In this document: in pieces, positions 1-9,792 of the stretch
Numbering within the stretch: the first letter of the stretch is position 1
Layout: each line of letters opens with the position of its first letter
NCBI GenBank assembly: GCA_028274465.1
Contig: CM051456.1
Span: 62,916,753-62,980,752, forward strand
Length of the DNA: 64,000 nt
Reading direction: 5' to 3'
Source of the DNA: Plantago ovata
Lineage: Eukaryota; Streptophyta; Magnoliopsida; Lamiales; Plantaginaceae
Notes under the pieces: model-generated
Told to the model about the DNA's origin: nothing
Seen by the model: the letters and a program-made list of their open reading frames with translations, nothing else
Database searches by the model: none
Program-made: the position numbers and the translations under genes

Positions 1-945
1 CTCTACTCCGAAGCGGTGGAGTATCAGATCGTGTGTCTCTATGTCGATTGGTTCCCTCGATGCCTCGGTGCGCCGGATGTTTGGCACATTTGCTTTCTCA
101 CACATAGCAGTGATCAGATGTGGGAAGACTAGTGGGTGGCCGGGTTCTCGTTTAATCTCGAATTGCTGGAAGATGATGTCCCCGGGAGTGATGGGCAAGT
201 TCACCATGAGGGAATAGACTAAGATCCCGACTTCCGGCGTTATCTCTTCGGTTATGAGTCCCGGGATCAGATTAGCTACCACGAAAGGTAGGATCATGCG
301 GGCGTGCAAGTGCAAATCTTTATACTTCAAGGTGTTATCGAGACGCGTCTTCCTCGGCTTGTAGTCCTTGGTTGTCAGAACCGCGGCTATCCTCCTCGGA
401 AACTTCTCAATCGTTGGGTCATAGACATAGTGCACATAGGGATCACTCACATAGTATGCTACCTTATTCTTGTCTTCCCGCAAGGGTTCCTCTAGTCCCA
501 TAATGAAACTAGTGATACTCAATGGTGAGAAAGGGACCATCACACCACGAATAGGTACTGCTTCGGCCTTATAGTTATAGTCCTCGAAGGCAATGTGGAA
601 CTCCTCGACAAGGTCTCTATCCCATCCGGAGAGTTCATTCCCATAGAAGATCCATCCTCTCGCCGTTATAAGCCTGGTAAGGTGAGCATAGGGTGCATAG
701 GGTACATCAAAGAAAAGCCCCTTGTTCTCATATTTTGTCCCCTTTAGTACGTCCAAATCCTTTGAAGTAAAGGAGATGCTACGGTCCCAAATCACTGACC
801 GTTCTCCTCCCCTATAGAAGTTGTATCGGAACCTCCGCAATGCGTCCGATTCTTTGTATTGGTCACGGTCGCTTTCATCACGGGGAATGTCCTTGGAGGT
901 TGAAGCTCCATCCTTCCTTACTTTCTTCTTGGATCTTGTGTCCAT
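1..945 (-). CDS. Accessory retrotransposon ORF, putative plant transposon protein-like (3' end outside window)
   Basis: An uninterrupted frame of 315 codons starts at the ATG at 945 and stays open to base 1. The first ~45 residues are charged and basic (MDTRSKKKVRKD). Then comes a globular part with RGWIF at ~96-100, DLVEEFHIAF at ~111-120 and IRGVMVPFSPLSI at ~132-144. This pattern resembles the family annotated as putative plant transposon protein (Transposase_32, PF20167), which is common in plant retroelements and has no proven activity. The assignment is from memory of the family's look, not a search. It lies downstream of gag-protease on the same strand, behind its own palindrome cluster and likely 5'UTR intron, so it is probably translated from a separate transcript. 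The intact frame contrasts with the damaged gag frames around it. Confidence 0.6.
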   Translation of the reverse strand, partial: MDTRSKKKVRKDGASTSKDIPRDESDRDQYKESDALRRFRYNFYRGGERSVIWDRSISFTSKDLDVLKGTKYENKGLFFDVPYAPYAHLTRLITARGWIFYGNELSGWDRDLVEEFHIAFEDYNYKAEAVPIRGVMVPFSPLSITSFIMGLEEPLREDKNKVAYYVSDPYVHYVYDPTIEKFPRRIAAVLTTKDYKPRKTRLDNTLKYKDLHLHARMILPFVVANLIPGLITEEITPEVGILVYSLMVNLPITPGDIIFQQFEIKREPGHPLVFPHLITAMCEKANVPNIRRTEASREPIDIETHDLILHRFGVE

Positions 946-950
946 GGTAC

Positions 951-1492
951 CTAGGATAATCTTATTAGATAACTTCAAGAGACGATGAGACTTAGACTCG
1001 AATCCTAGACTCCAATACTCACTCAAGTAATCTCATGGTGAGTTTGAAGGCTTGCTAAAGTTCATATGAACAAATCGAGAAGCTTTAACACTTCGTTACG
1101 ATAAATCCATACGAATCTAAACCAAGCAACCAAACTCTTCAATTAAATTACCGGACCAATCCAACACATTCTCATGCAATCACAACATCACCATAATCAT
1201 AACATAACTAAAATTCAAGGCTAACAATCATCAAACAATTACATAGCAAAAATTCGAATCATAACATAGCTCAAATTCAAGGCTAACAATCATCAAACAA
1301 TTACATAGCAAAAATTCGAGCACTAGAGTTCATCATAAATCGAGAGGAGCAAAATTCGAATTTAGACATCACATCTAGTAAGAAACATGCTCAATAATCA
1401 TTATCAAACTCTAATTCACGAATGCATAACACAATTGAAGCTAATTAAGATAAAATCCCAAATTCAAGAAAGTTAGGGTTCATGAGAGGTAC
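951..1492 (-). other. Likely 5'UTR intron ahead of the accessory ORF
   Basis: On the minus strand a donor (AAAG|GTACCT at 1492) and an acceptor (TTATCCTAG|GTACC ending at 951) bracket 542 bases of T-rich, low-coding sequence. The acceptor sits just upstream of the ATG at 945. Both ends carry AGGTACC. The donor surroundings (GTACCTCTCATGAACCCTAA) match those of the intron in the element 3 unit near 56914. A direct repeat of about 55 bases, containing the phrase TTGCTATGTAATTGTTTGAT, lies inside (about 1208-1322). Splicing is inferred from sequence only. Confidence 0.5.
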
Positions 1493-1707
1493 CTTTGATT
1501 CCTTGTTATGGATGCTTCAAACGTGAAATTTGATCGGTTTAGATGATAGAGGGGGTGATGGGATTTGTAAAATGCACAAGATTGCAAGAATTGGTGGAGA
1601 ATTAAGAGAGATTGAGATTTTTGGGGTGCTAAATCGGCAATGGAGGAAGAAAAACGAAGTGGGGGGCTTTGAAACACAAGTGCCCCGCTTAGCTTTCTTA
1701 AGGAAAG

Positions 1708-1857
1708 CCAAGCGAAGCGCTTGGGCGTCCCAAGCGAAGCGCTTGGCAAGCGGTCCGCTTGGGAACTCCCAAGCGCTCCACTTGGATTTCCAGTAAGAAT
1801 TTTCATTCTTACTGGAAATCCAAGCGGACCGCTTGGGCTTTTCAAGCGGTTCGCTTG
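1708..1857 (-). promoter_or_regulatory. Palindrome cluster of an internal promoter-like region
   Basis: At least six near-perfect 15-17-nt palindromes of form CAAGCG-NNN-CGCTTG lie in 150 bases: 1708-1724, 1730-1746, 1747-1761, 1769-1785 (imperfect), 1820-1836 and 1843-1857. A 20-bp perfect inverted repeat sits among them. The same motif type fills this element's LTR at 5437-5577. On the minus strand the cluster precedes the likely 5'UTR intron and accessory ORF, so a promoter role is inferred. No clear TATA box follows it here, unlike in the other families. Confidence 0.5.
1781..1824. repeat. Perfect 20-bp inverted repeat (hairpin)
   Basis: Arm CTTGGATTTCCAGTAAGAAT at 1781-1800 and its exact reverse complement at 1805-1824 flank a 4-nt loop TTTC. 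It lies within the AAGCG palindrome cluster. Confidence 0.9.
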
Positions 1858-1979
1858 GGACCTGAAGCTCCCAAATCTATTTTTTTTCGACTTTTTGCTA
1901 AATTTTCAACCCAAAAACCTTATCTAAACACGAAACAAAATTTAAAGGTGCTTCTAATCTATATGCAAGTACCTACAAC

Positions 1980-1997
1980 CTCGGGTTGCCTCCCGAG
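1980..1997 (-). other. Conserved hairpin downstream of gag-protease (loop AGGCAA)
   Basis: On the coding strand CTCGGG-AGGCAA-CCCGAG forms a 6-bp stem with a 6-nt loop, about 100 bases after the gag-protease stop. The same position in elements 2 (21249-21266) and 3 (57502-57519) has the same loop with a different stem. Confidence 0.7.
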
Positions 1998-2093
1998 AAG
2001 TGCCTTCGTTTAAAAGTCATTGGCTCGACTCGTCTTAGCTCATGCGGGATCAATTTCGCATCGGGTACTAGACTTCCCCGTCCAAGTGCTCTT

Positions 2094-4355
2094 CTAAGCA
2101 CCAAGTCCTTGCACATCTTGACGAACATAAAGAGGACCAAAGAATCCTACAAGTTCGTTAGTATCAACATAAGCACATGAATTAATCATGGCTCGCAACG
2201 TATGTTGCTTGCCATTTACCTCGAAGCTACATGTACGACGGTACATGTCTATCACCATATGTACTTTGTTGATGAAGGCTCTACCCAAAAGAACCACATC
2301 CTTGAGCTTTGCGGAGGATGTAGGCATGACGATGAAGTTTGTCTTGACCTCTACACCGGCGACTCTTACCACTTGATTCTCGATCACACCCAATGGCTTC
2401 TTCATAGACCCGTCCGCCAATTGCACCATGCACTTCATTGGTCTTAAGCCAGACAAACCCGACTCTTCGTACACGTTCAAAGGTATGACATTCACACCCG
2501 CTCCTGTGTCTAGAGTTGCCACTATTCCATCCTTCTTACCCAAGCCGATTTCCACATCAAAGCTCTCTTGGATAGGCACTTCCACCATATCCACCAACTC
2601 ATCCTCAGACGATGAGTTTTTATTCACTTCTTCCACTATCGCATCAGATTGTGCGACCACTTTCTCTTCCACAACTACCTTAGGAGTCTCAAGCTCCTCA
2701 CTCACTTTGCAAGTTTCAGTTATCTTGCAACTTGGCACCTCAACTAGTGCATCGTCTCTCACAACCGTGATCTCCACGGGCAAATCAGTCACCATGGTTA
2801 TGGCCATAGCCTTCTCCGTGTTTCCGGGAAACTTCCCTTGCTCTCTACTAGCCCCCGAATCTATCAGCTCTTGCAACTTCTTATGGAGGTTGCTACTACT
2901 AACCTCAAGCTTCTCAAACCGCTGATTATTAGTAGCTTCATTACGATAGTAATGCTCCATAAACTTATTTGTTTTCAACACAAGATACACAAGATCGTTG
3001 AGAGAAGAGACAAGAGGTGAAGGAAGCACCCCTCCACCTTGTGGTCCCGAACTAGCAACCTGAGGCGGAGGTGTGGGATTAGAAGGCGGTGCTCCTTCAT
3101 ACCAATTGTTCCCATAGCTGAGACGACTTATATCTTGATTAGGCCCATAGGCATTTTGATCCGGGTTATTAAGATAACCACGGTTGCCTTGATTCTGGTA
3201 CCCACCTCGGGGTCCACGGTTTTGTGGCCTCACATTGCCATAACCTTGCCCGTAGTTCACATCTCCAACTACTTGCTCTCCCTCAGCAGCATATACTTCT
3301 TGACGGACATCGTTCGTGATATATTGCTCTCTAGCAAATTCAAAACGGCATAAGTAGGTCGGGTGCCCATAGTTCTTGCACACACCACAAACTTCCGTAG
3401 AAGGAGAAGAAACGCTTTGCCTCAAAGCTTGCTTCACTTCATGGGCGAACCCATCGAAGGCATTTTGTTCGACTACTACCTTGGCCTCACCTCTTTGCTC
3501 CTTTTGGAGCACACGAGCCCTCACATTCCGGTTTTGGGAATTCCGGTACATCATGTCCAGCTTCACTTGGGCTTGAGAAGGAAGCAACTCCCCCATACTA
3601 CCTCCACAAATACTATCCACTTGAGATTGAATCTCAGGATGTAAACCGTTGTAAAAGAATTGGAGAAGCTGACCTTTATCATACCCGTTATGTGGGCATC
3701 GATGATGCAACCCCATGAAACGATCATAGGCCTCGTGTAAAGGCTCATCGTACCTCTACTCGAAGGAGCTAATTTGGCTCTTCATAGCCATTGTCTTCGA
3801 AGCGGGGTAGTAACGCTCCATGAACTTATCAAAACAAAGATCCCATGTTGTCAAAGACCCGACCTCCAAAGTATTAAGCCAAGCCTTTGCACGATCACCT
3901 AGCCCCATAGAAAAGACCTTCAAACGGAGATCATCATCTGTAACACCAGCTCCTGGTCGCCCAAGATGGAGAACAAAATTCTCGAGCTCATTCAAGAACC
4001 CAATCACGTCCTCATTAGCCATCCCATAGAATTTGGGAAGTTGTTGGAACATGTGATTCTTGATCTCCAAGTTCCTTGTGGCATCATTGAGGACAATTGC
4101 TGGTCCTCTAGCCCCAACCATAGGCTTAGTAAGTGTACGTATAGGCCGCTCCGCCATTTCACCTTCCAAGTAAACAGATTCAAGAATTGGCTCCAAAAGA
4201 TAAGAAGAAGACTCTTCCCAAATACCAGAAGTGGAAGCTCTAGATGCTACTCCTTCAAACTCGAGATTCAAATTCCTCCTTCTCCTTTGAAACAAACGAT
4301 CGATCTCGTCTACAAAAGGTTCAATAATAGGTCCACCCGTTCGGGTTCTAGGCAT
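2094..4355 (-). pseudogene. gag-protease of element 1 with one in-frame amber codon
   Basis: The chosen start is the ATG at 4355; the open frame upstream has no further ATG. The N-terminus is arginine-rich and is followed by a retrotransposon gag domain (region RAKAWLNTLEVGSLTTWD ... CPHNGYDKGQLLQFFYNGL), then a zinc knuckle CGVCKNYGHPTYLC (C-x2-C-x4-H-x4-C), a glycine/asparagine-rich linker, a short coiled-coil stretch, and an aspartic protease with active-site DTGA and VVLLGR near the C-terminus. The frame is broken once, by TAG at 3758-3756, where related copies have a glutamine codon; both sides are in the same frame. No reverse transcriptase or integrase follows. Gag would form the particle and the protease would cut Gag. 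It is either a defective copy or one needing read-through. Confidence 0.85.
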
Positions 4356-4477
4356 GCACTCACCTGAAAAACAAGATAGTGAGTATCTCAAGCAAAAAGA
4401 AACAAAAACAGAAATGAGACAAAGAAGAGATGTTGGCTGAAAAAACCAAAACAAAAACACCAACCAAAGGAGTTAAG

Positions 4478-4495
4478 TCCCCGGCAGCGGCGCCA
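4478..4495 (-). other. Primer-binding site, tRNA-Asp type
   Basis: The minus strand reads TGGCGCCGCTGCCGGGGA, 3 nt inside the LTR end. It is complementary to the 3' end of plant tRNA-Asp(GTC) apart from one C where a perfect match needs T. Confidence 0.9.
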
Positions 4496-4498
4496 AAT

Positions 4499-5901
4499 TG
4501 ATGATGTCGTTTTTCACCAATTAAATTTGTTTAAAAGCCTAAGAACACTTATCACTACACAAACTAGAGTACAATGGCAAGTTGTCCCCGAGTGGCGTTC
4601 TCTCGGGACCTAACGTGGCTTTGCTTGAGGTTTTTGCTAGTAATTTCAGTCAACGAGTTCAAATGTTTATAGAATCGTTTCCTTTGAACAAAGCAACGAG
4701 AAATCAGATTGTTGTAATCAAGTTTGGAAAACGGTTGGTGGTAGAAATCAAATACACATGCATGGGTTACGAATATGCTCACAAGTTCAGTGCGTAAAAC
4801 CTTCGATCAAGTCTGCTAAGCAACTCGTCTAGGTAACTTTAAGACACACATCATAAAAGACCACTATCAATACTTTAGAGGTGCTTGTCACCAACACCAT
4901 TTTATCTAGCATGCTGCAAATCTCTAACATACAATCCTATAGCTTTCATTGACCAAGAGTTTGTCACTATACTCAATTCGAATATATTTTATAGGCAACT
5001 AAGAATCAAATGAAGGAATTTGCAGCAAGATTGAATCACAATCTCATGTAAGCATAAACATAACCCATAGCATGCATATTCTACATTCTACCACCAACAC
5101 AAAAGATTTAGCTACTCATATTCATCAACATAGACATCAATTCATATGAATAATAATCAGAATACATCATATCAAACTACAAGACAAGAGAGTGATACAA
5201 GTTACCACCAAAGCTGTCACTAATCGGTGGAAATCAAAGAAAACCTCTCCGTAGATGATTACTAAGGATGAATTCCAATCAAAACCTTCAATCCCAAGCT
5301 AAAAGACAATGTAATCTGAGTTTTCTCTGAGTTTTGGGGCTTAGGAGCTCTCCAAAACGAAGTTACAGTTCAAAAGATATTCAAAAAATGACCAAAGATC
5401 AGATCTAAGAAGGAAAATCCGAAAACGTAACTGCTGCCAAGCGGACCGCTTGGAGAAGCCAAGCGGAGCGCTTGGCAAGCGAAGCGCTTTGGCACTCCAA
5501 GCGCTTCGCTTGGCTTCTGTGCCAAAGCTCCTGAAAACTGAAGCGTAGCGCTTCACTATTCCAGGCGCTTAGCTTGGCTCCTTGGCAGATTTTTGTCTTC
5601 AAACTCAATCTTTTTGCCGTCGCATGGCCCTCGGGTGCCTTGGACTCATCCTTCTCGATGCTTATTGATACTCAAACAGTTACGAACAAGCCACGGAGAT
5701 TGGGGAACTTCAACGGGGCCATCTTTTCCAACAAAAAGGCTCGTTTTTAGCTCCAAAAACGCCGTTTCGTACCTAAGTGCCTGAAAATGCAGAAAACACA
5801 AAACGTGACACTATTCTACAAAACTAACCAAAAAACAAGGCTAGAAGATAGCAAAAGAAGGTAAAAAAGACAAGATGGACGCGTCAAAAATACGTTCATC
5901 A
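4499..5901 (-). repeat. 5' LTR of element 1 (1403 bp)
   Basis: Minus-strand LTR beginning TGATGAACG at 5901 and ending CATCATCA at 4499, next to the primer site. Its first bases resemble the TGATGAATG start of the other Gypsy LTRs here, but most of it is unlike them. It carries an array of AAGCG palindromes at 5437-5577. No TATA box was obvious. Confidence 0.85.
5437..5577 (-). promoter_or_regulatory. GC-rich palindrome array in element 1 LTR
   Basis: Six 15-17-nt palindromes in 141 bases: CCAAGCGGACCGCTTGG (5437-5453, perfect), then 5459-5475, 5476-5492, 5497-5513, 5540-5554 and 5561-5577. Each keeps complementary arms while the centre varies. The position corresponds to the GCGAATCGC arrays just upstream of the TATA box in the other LTR families. 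Confidence 0.75.
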
Positions 5902-6687
5902 GAACTTCCCAGAGCCTGTTATGGGGGTTCATAGCTTAGGAGATACTTTTTCATAGCAGTTTGGAGCTTGTAAGATCGCGATTCTTCGAAGACTGACAAC
6001 CTTCGGTAACATTGTATCTTAAAGTTTTTCTACTTATTTTTATATATCTTTCAATATGTTTTCTTCTATGATTTCTGTTGATTGCATGACAACTATGAGT
6101 AGCTAAACTTATCGGTGGTGATAGTATGTGAATTCTTAGCGAAGCGTTGATAATTATGCTAATGGCTATATCGCGCATTATACTCCGTGTTATTGCTTTA
6201 TTTCTTTGATCTAGCGGAACCTATATCTTCGTATGTTGATTAATTATTGCACACGATTGGACCATAGTGTTGACCTATGCATATCTATATCTTCGTAGTG
6301 TTGAATAATTAAGGAACACAATTGGACAATAGTGTTTGACCTATCAGTATCTATATCTTCGTAGTGTGTGAGAATTACAACAGGACAATTAATAGATCAA
6401 AGATCTCCATGCAAGACCGAGGAATTTACGCATGATTATTAACCCGTTATGCTTTGAAGGACCATACTATCACCAATCTCCATTATTTGTTAGAAAAACC
6501 TTTGCTATACCGACTGTTGTTTTTATATTCTTTAGTTAAATAGATAAAGCTAGTTATAGTCCTTAGAGAACGACACTCGAGGTCATTCTACTGCTACACT
6601 ACGGTTTTCGTTGTAGTTGTGAATTGCCTTTGGCTAAATAACAAATTTATTTGCTTGATCCGGAACTGACAATCCCGCGCATCATCA
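5902..6687 (+). repeat. Family A LTR, 5'-truncated by element 1 insertion
   Basis: Starts at GAACTTCCCAG and matches the 3' part of the full family A LTRs (for example 9793-11106), ending GCATCATCA at 6687. It includes the ~66-bp tandem repeats (about 6216-6400). The missing 5' part should lie left of the window. Confidence 0.9.
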
Positions 6688-6690
6688 AAT

Positions 6691-6708
6691 TGGCGCCGCT
6701 GCCGGGGA
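6691..6708 (+). other. Primer-binding site, tRNA-Asp type (family A copy 1)
   Basis: TGGCGCCGCTGCCGGGGA begins after a 3-nt AAT spacer from the LTR end. It has the same single C/T departure from a perfect tRNA-Asp match as element 1. Confidence 0.9.
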
Positions 6709-6960
6709 CTATACTCCATTTTTCTGTTTAATTTGTTTATATTTTCAGCATTCAACCCCCAGAACAGCTCTTGGATTGTCTCTAAAAAATTTCACCTTCT
6801 TACCCTATTTCTTTCCTCCTATCTTCTTCAGTAAATTCATCTAATCTGATCTTGGTTACCTTGCGTGTTTGTGCTCTCGGAATTTTGGTGATATTGTGTT
6901 TGATTACACTAATAGAACTAATTTTTAGTTTTGAGTTGCTCTTACTACAGAAATACAGAT
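6709..6960 (+). other. Leader between primer site and gag, family A copy 1
   Basis: T-rich untranslated leader. It holds TTTGTTTATATTTTCAG, a splice-acceptor-like string kept in every copy and in element 2. No gene is seen. Confidence 0.6.
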
Positions 6961-8286
6961 ATGATATCCATGCGAGCTCGCATGACACCCCAATTCTAGC
7001 TGGTGAAGAGAGGATCTTCCGTATACCTGGAAGATGAGTTAAGGAGGTATGAGGTGACAGAATCCATGGTGAGGTACTTACCAAGGTACGAAGATGGAGT
7101 AGGGATGGACGCATGGAGTTTCATTCGATCCTATGAGAAGGAAATAGAAAGAATTCCAGCTGAAGGGTTTACTAAGGACCAATTGTGCAGGAAATTATTT
7201 TCTTTTACTCTGGGGTATGAGCTGAGGAAATCGATTGCAAGGTTAGAACCAGGATCGCTGAAAACTTGGGGCCAAGTAGTAGAGGAGTTGTTGGCGCGGT
7301 TGATGCCCTATCATGAGACAATTGCCTTACGTGATAGGATCGAATATTTCGAGCAAGGAGAGTATGAGCAGTTTTTTGACGCCTACGAACGTTTTGAGTT
7401 GTATAAACGTGAGTGCCCCCATCACCGTTTCGAAGATGGGGAGTTGATTTGGTACTTTGTTGGTGGACTTCGTGAAGAGGAACGACTTAGAGTGGATCGG
7501 TTGAGCGGCGGTCTGAGAGAATGTACGGTCGACGAGGTAGAAGAAGTCCTCCGTAAGTACGCCAGAGGTTCAACACAATCCGATGAGGTCATACCAATTC
7601 ACATCACCGCAAAGGAAGTAGATCGAGGTGAAGCAGGAAGCTCATCCGAGGAGTATTTTGAAGCCGAAGAAATCAGTGAGGAAGATGCACATGCCGAGCA
7701 AGTTGAAGATGACCTTCGTATAGCAAAAGTTGTTGAAGAAGTTGAAGTAACTGAGCATCTTACGTAAGAATTCAGCTTGTTGAATTGTGCTGAAGTAGAA
7801 GAGGTTCGAGAACTTGAAGAGGAGAAAGGATTGGAAGGCGACGCCCCCCTGGAGGTGGGGGGCGAGTCGCCCAGCATGGGGGGAGAACCGCCTCCCATGA
7901 CTAGTGAGCTGGATGACCGCTGCTCCCCTGTTTCCTTACTCGCAGACATTCGCATCAATCCAAAGCCACTTCCTTCCGTTACTACTGAGGTTCTTAAGTA
8001 CAAAGAAATGAATCTACTCCTCCGAGGTGGAAAGCTTGACAAGCAAGATACATAGGAGCCACCACTAAACAAGCACCTCGATGAAGTCAAAGTGAATGTA
8101 CTCCTATTGATGAAGTCCTTATTGGATATGCCTGCAAAGCAAACCAGTCCATTCACCATGGTGAGATCTTTGAATCTTCCTAGGTCTCTTTGCTACATCG
8201 GACCAAGAGAATGGCGGCCACCGTGGGGAGGTACTCTTGAGTCCATTCTTGAATACTCAGCCGACCGAGGCCAAACCGTTCGGTAA
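6961..8286 (+). pseudogene. gag-only ORF of family A, copy 1 (three in-frame stops)
   Basis: The undamaged length would be 441 residues from ATG 6961. Residues ~85-180 form a retrotransposon gag domain (TWGQVVEEF, a conserved FEQGEYEQF-type helix, KRECPHHRFEDG). Residues ~215-320 are very acidic and the C-terminus ends SADRGQTVR. There is no zinc knuckle, protease or polymerase. Gag could package RNA only with help from another element. Residues ~293-314 are glycine/proline-rich and are encoded by a GC-rich stretch (7838-7905) that resembles the promoter palindrome arrays. This copy is broken by TAG at 6997, TAA at 7765 and TAG at 8053, all in the same frame. The third reads CAG in copy 4. 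Confidence 0.85.
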
Positions 8287-9792
8287 CATCTAGTATCACT
8301 TTTTATTTACTCATTCTCTTTTGCTAGGGACTAGCTTAAGTTTCATGAGGGGGATGGGATGTGAACCATGATGTTAAGTATTGTTTGGCTTTGTGATGTT
8401 GAGTACGGTATCTTGTTTTTTAATTGCATTTGCACGTTTACCGCTTTCTTAGTTTTTTAGGTTGCATTTACTGCATTCATCCTAGGATAGTCTTGCATGT
8501 TTTATATGGAGTTTATTGCCGAATTTTTTGAACGTTTTTATTGGGTAGATTAACTAAATATGCCATTAATCATATGCTTCATCTCTATGAATTTGTTTGA
8601 GGTTTTTCTCGCTTGGCTTGTCACATTTATGTATTGCACTTAGTTAAGCTTGGTAGTCTCGAGATCACTTAGTGGTGTTTTCTCTACTGCGGTTCACGAA
8701 GGCCTTTATAATAGGATGATGCATGTTAGGGTCTTATGGTTGTTTTCCCGAGTAATTATGTACCTAAGAAGCAACAAGTCTTCACCATGCTTTGAGATTG
8801 CTAAATGCCTAGGCAGGAGGTAGTGTGTGGTTGTGTGACCCTTTGTTTATAACCTATTCTTTCGAATAGGTTATGGGAGGGGGTTACACCATCGTAGATT
8901 CATTTTTCGTTTTTCATTTCTGTGTTGTGAGTTTATTATTCCTTTTCCGTAAATTTTGTACTCCAACCTATTCTTTCGAATAGGTTTGGGGAAGTCGTGT
9001 GAGTCATTTTGTTTCTCTTTTTGTTATGCTACTGCTGGCTAAAAAATCGAAAAAAAAGAAAGAAAAAATTCCAGGAAAAAAGAAAAACAAAGAAAAAAAG
9101 GAAACTGGAAAGAAAAAAAAGAAAAAAGAAAAAAGAAAAGACCCAAAAAAAGCAAGGAAGGGTCCAAAAAAAAGAAAGCCAAATAGCAGTTTAGCAAAGT
9201 GTTGTGTCTCATTTTCCAATTCTTGTAATGTTCGTAATCGTGTTGTAATTTTTTATTTTTTGTCTTTTGTTTTTGAGTGTCATCCGTTCTAGACCACCCT
9301 CGTCCTGCCATTCAGGAAGTGGTGAATATCTTAAGATTTTACTTGAGAGATGGGTAGAATAGGGGAGTGTTATCTTTTATAGGGAACCCTCCTTCGTTTG
9401 ATGAGAGCCAGTACTGGTTCGACCTCTTTGAGGGAAAGTCTTAAACTTGGTGAACAAGAGTAAGTCCTCAGTTTCATAGACACGGGACAACCATTCGTAT
9501 CTTAGCATGCTTCATTACGTCGTCACTGACTAGGTCCAGGTAGAGAATGTTACGAGAGACTATCTTGTCTTGACATAAGTGCTTATGTGGATGTGTATAA
9601 GTCAATCGAGGTATTCTTCAACCTATATTCATGCTTTGATTTATATGGTTTTTGTTCATATGTTATTTGATAGATTCACTAGATTAGTTCATTTTATTTG
9701 GCATGAGACTCCATTTTATGTGTTGCATTGTTTTTTGCATTAGAGTCTAGCTTAATTGCTTAAGGACAAGCAAAGGTTCAGTTTGGGGAGTT
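8287..9792 (+). other. Family A 3' internal region, copy 1
   Basis: Non-coding. In order it holds two hairpins with arms AACCTATTC/GAATAGGTT and loop TTTC at 8851-8872 and 8965-8986; a purine-rich tract at about 9041-9180 with internal inverted pairs CCAG/CTGG and GACCC/GGGTC; a unique segment; and a polypurine tract TTTGGGGAGTT ending at 9792 against the next LTR. Lysine-rich open frames across the purine tract are by-products of its composition. Confidence 0.75.

Larger units (their letters stand above)
1..5901 (-). mobile_element. Element 1: Gypsy-type LTR retrotransposon, cut by left window edge
   Basis: Read on the minus strand this is 5' LTR (5901-4499), tRNA-Asp primer site, gag-protease frame, an internal promoter-like region with an intron, and an accessory frame still open at base 1. 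No reverse transcriptase, RNase H or integrase is seen in this part. The right end, TTCATCA at 5901, abuts GAACTTCCCAG, which belongs in the middle of a family A LTR, so element 1 inserted into that LTR in opposite orientation. The left end and the target duplication lie outside the window. A primer site complementary to tRNA-Asp is typical of the Athila/Tat side of Gypsy; the exact lineage is inferred because no polymerase is present. Confidence 0.85.

Noticed and set aside
304-495. Small plus-strand ORF of 63 codons near the left edge
   Set aside because: Lies wholly opposite the long intact minus-strand accessory frame, which explains it as a shadow.
5951-6178. Repeated 75-aa minus-strand frame (MRDIAISIIINPSLRIHILSP) found in every LTR
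   Set aside because: It lies antisense in the transcribed LTR with no start signals, and its length varies among copies; recurrence reflects LTR copy number.
7599-8159. Serine-rich 186-aa open frame antisense to family A gag (also 12019-12579, 26820-27380)
   Set aside because: It mirrors the acidic gag stretch (GAA/GAG read backwards as Ser/Phe codons), starts with no promoter and disappears where gag does; a shadow frame.
8999-9311. Lysine-rich or phenylalanine-rich frames over the purine tract (also near 13447, 17686, 22019, 28068, 53278, 61437)
   Set aside because: Low-complexity by-products of nearly pure purine sequence; length and frame change with every indel.
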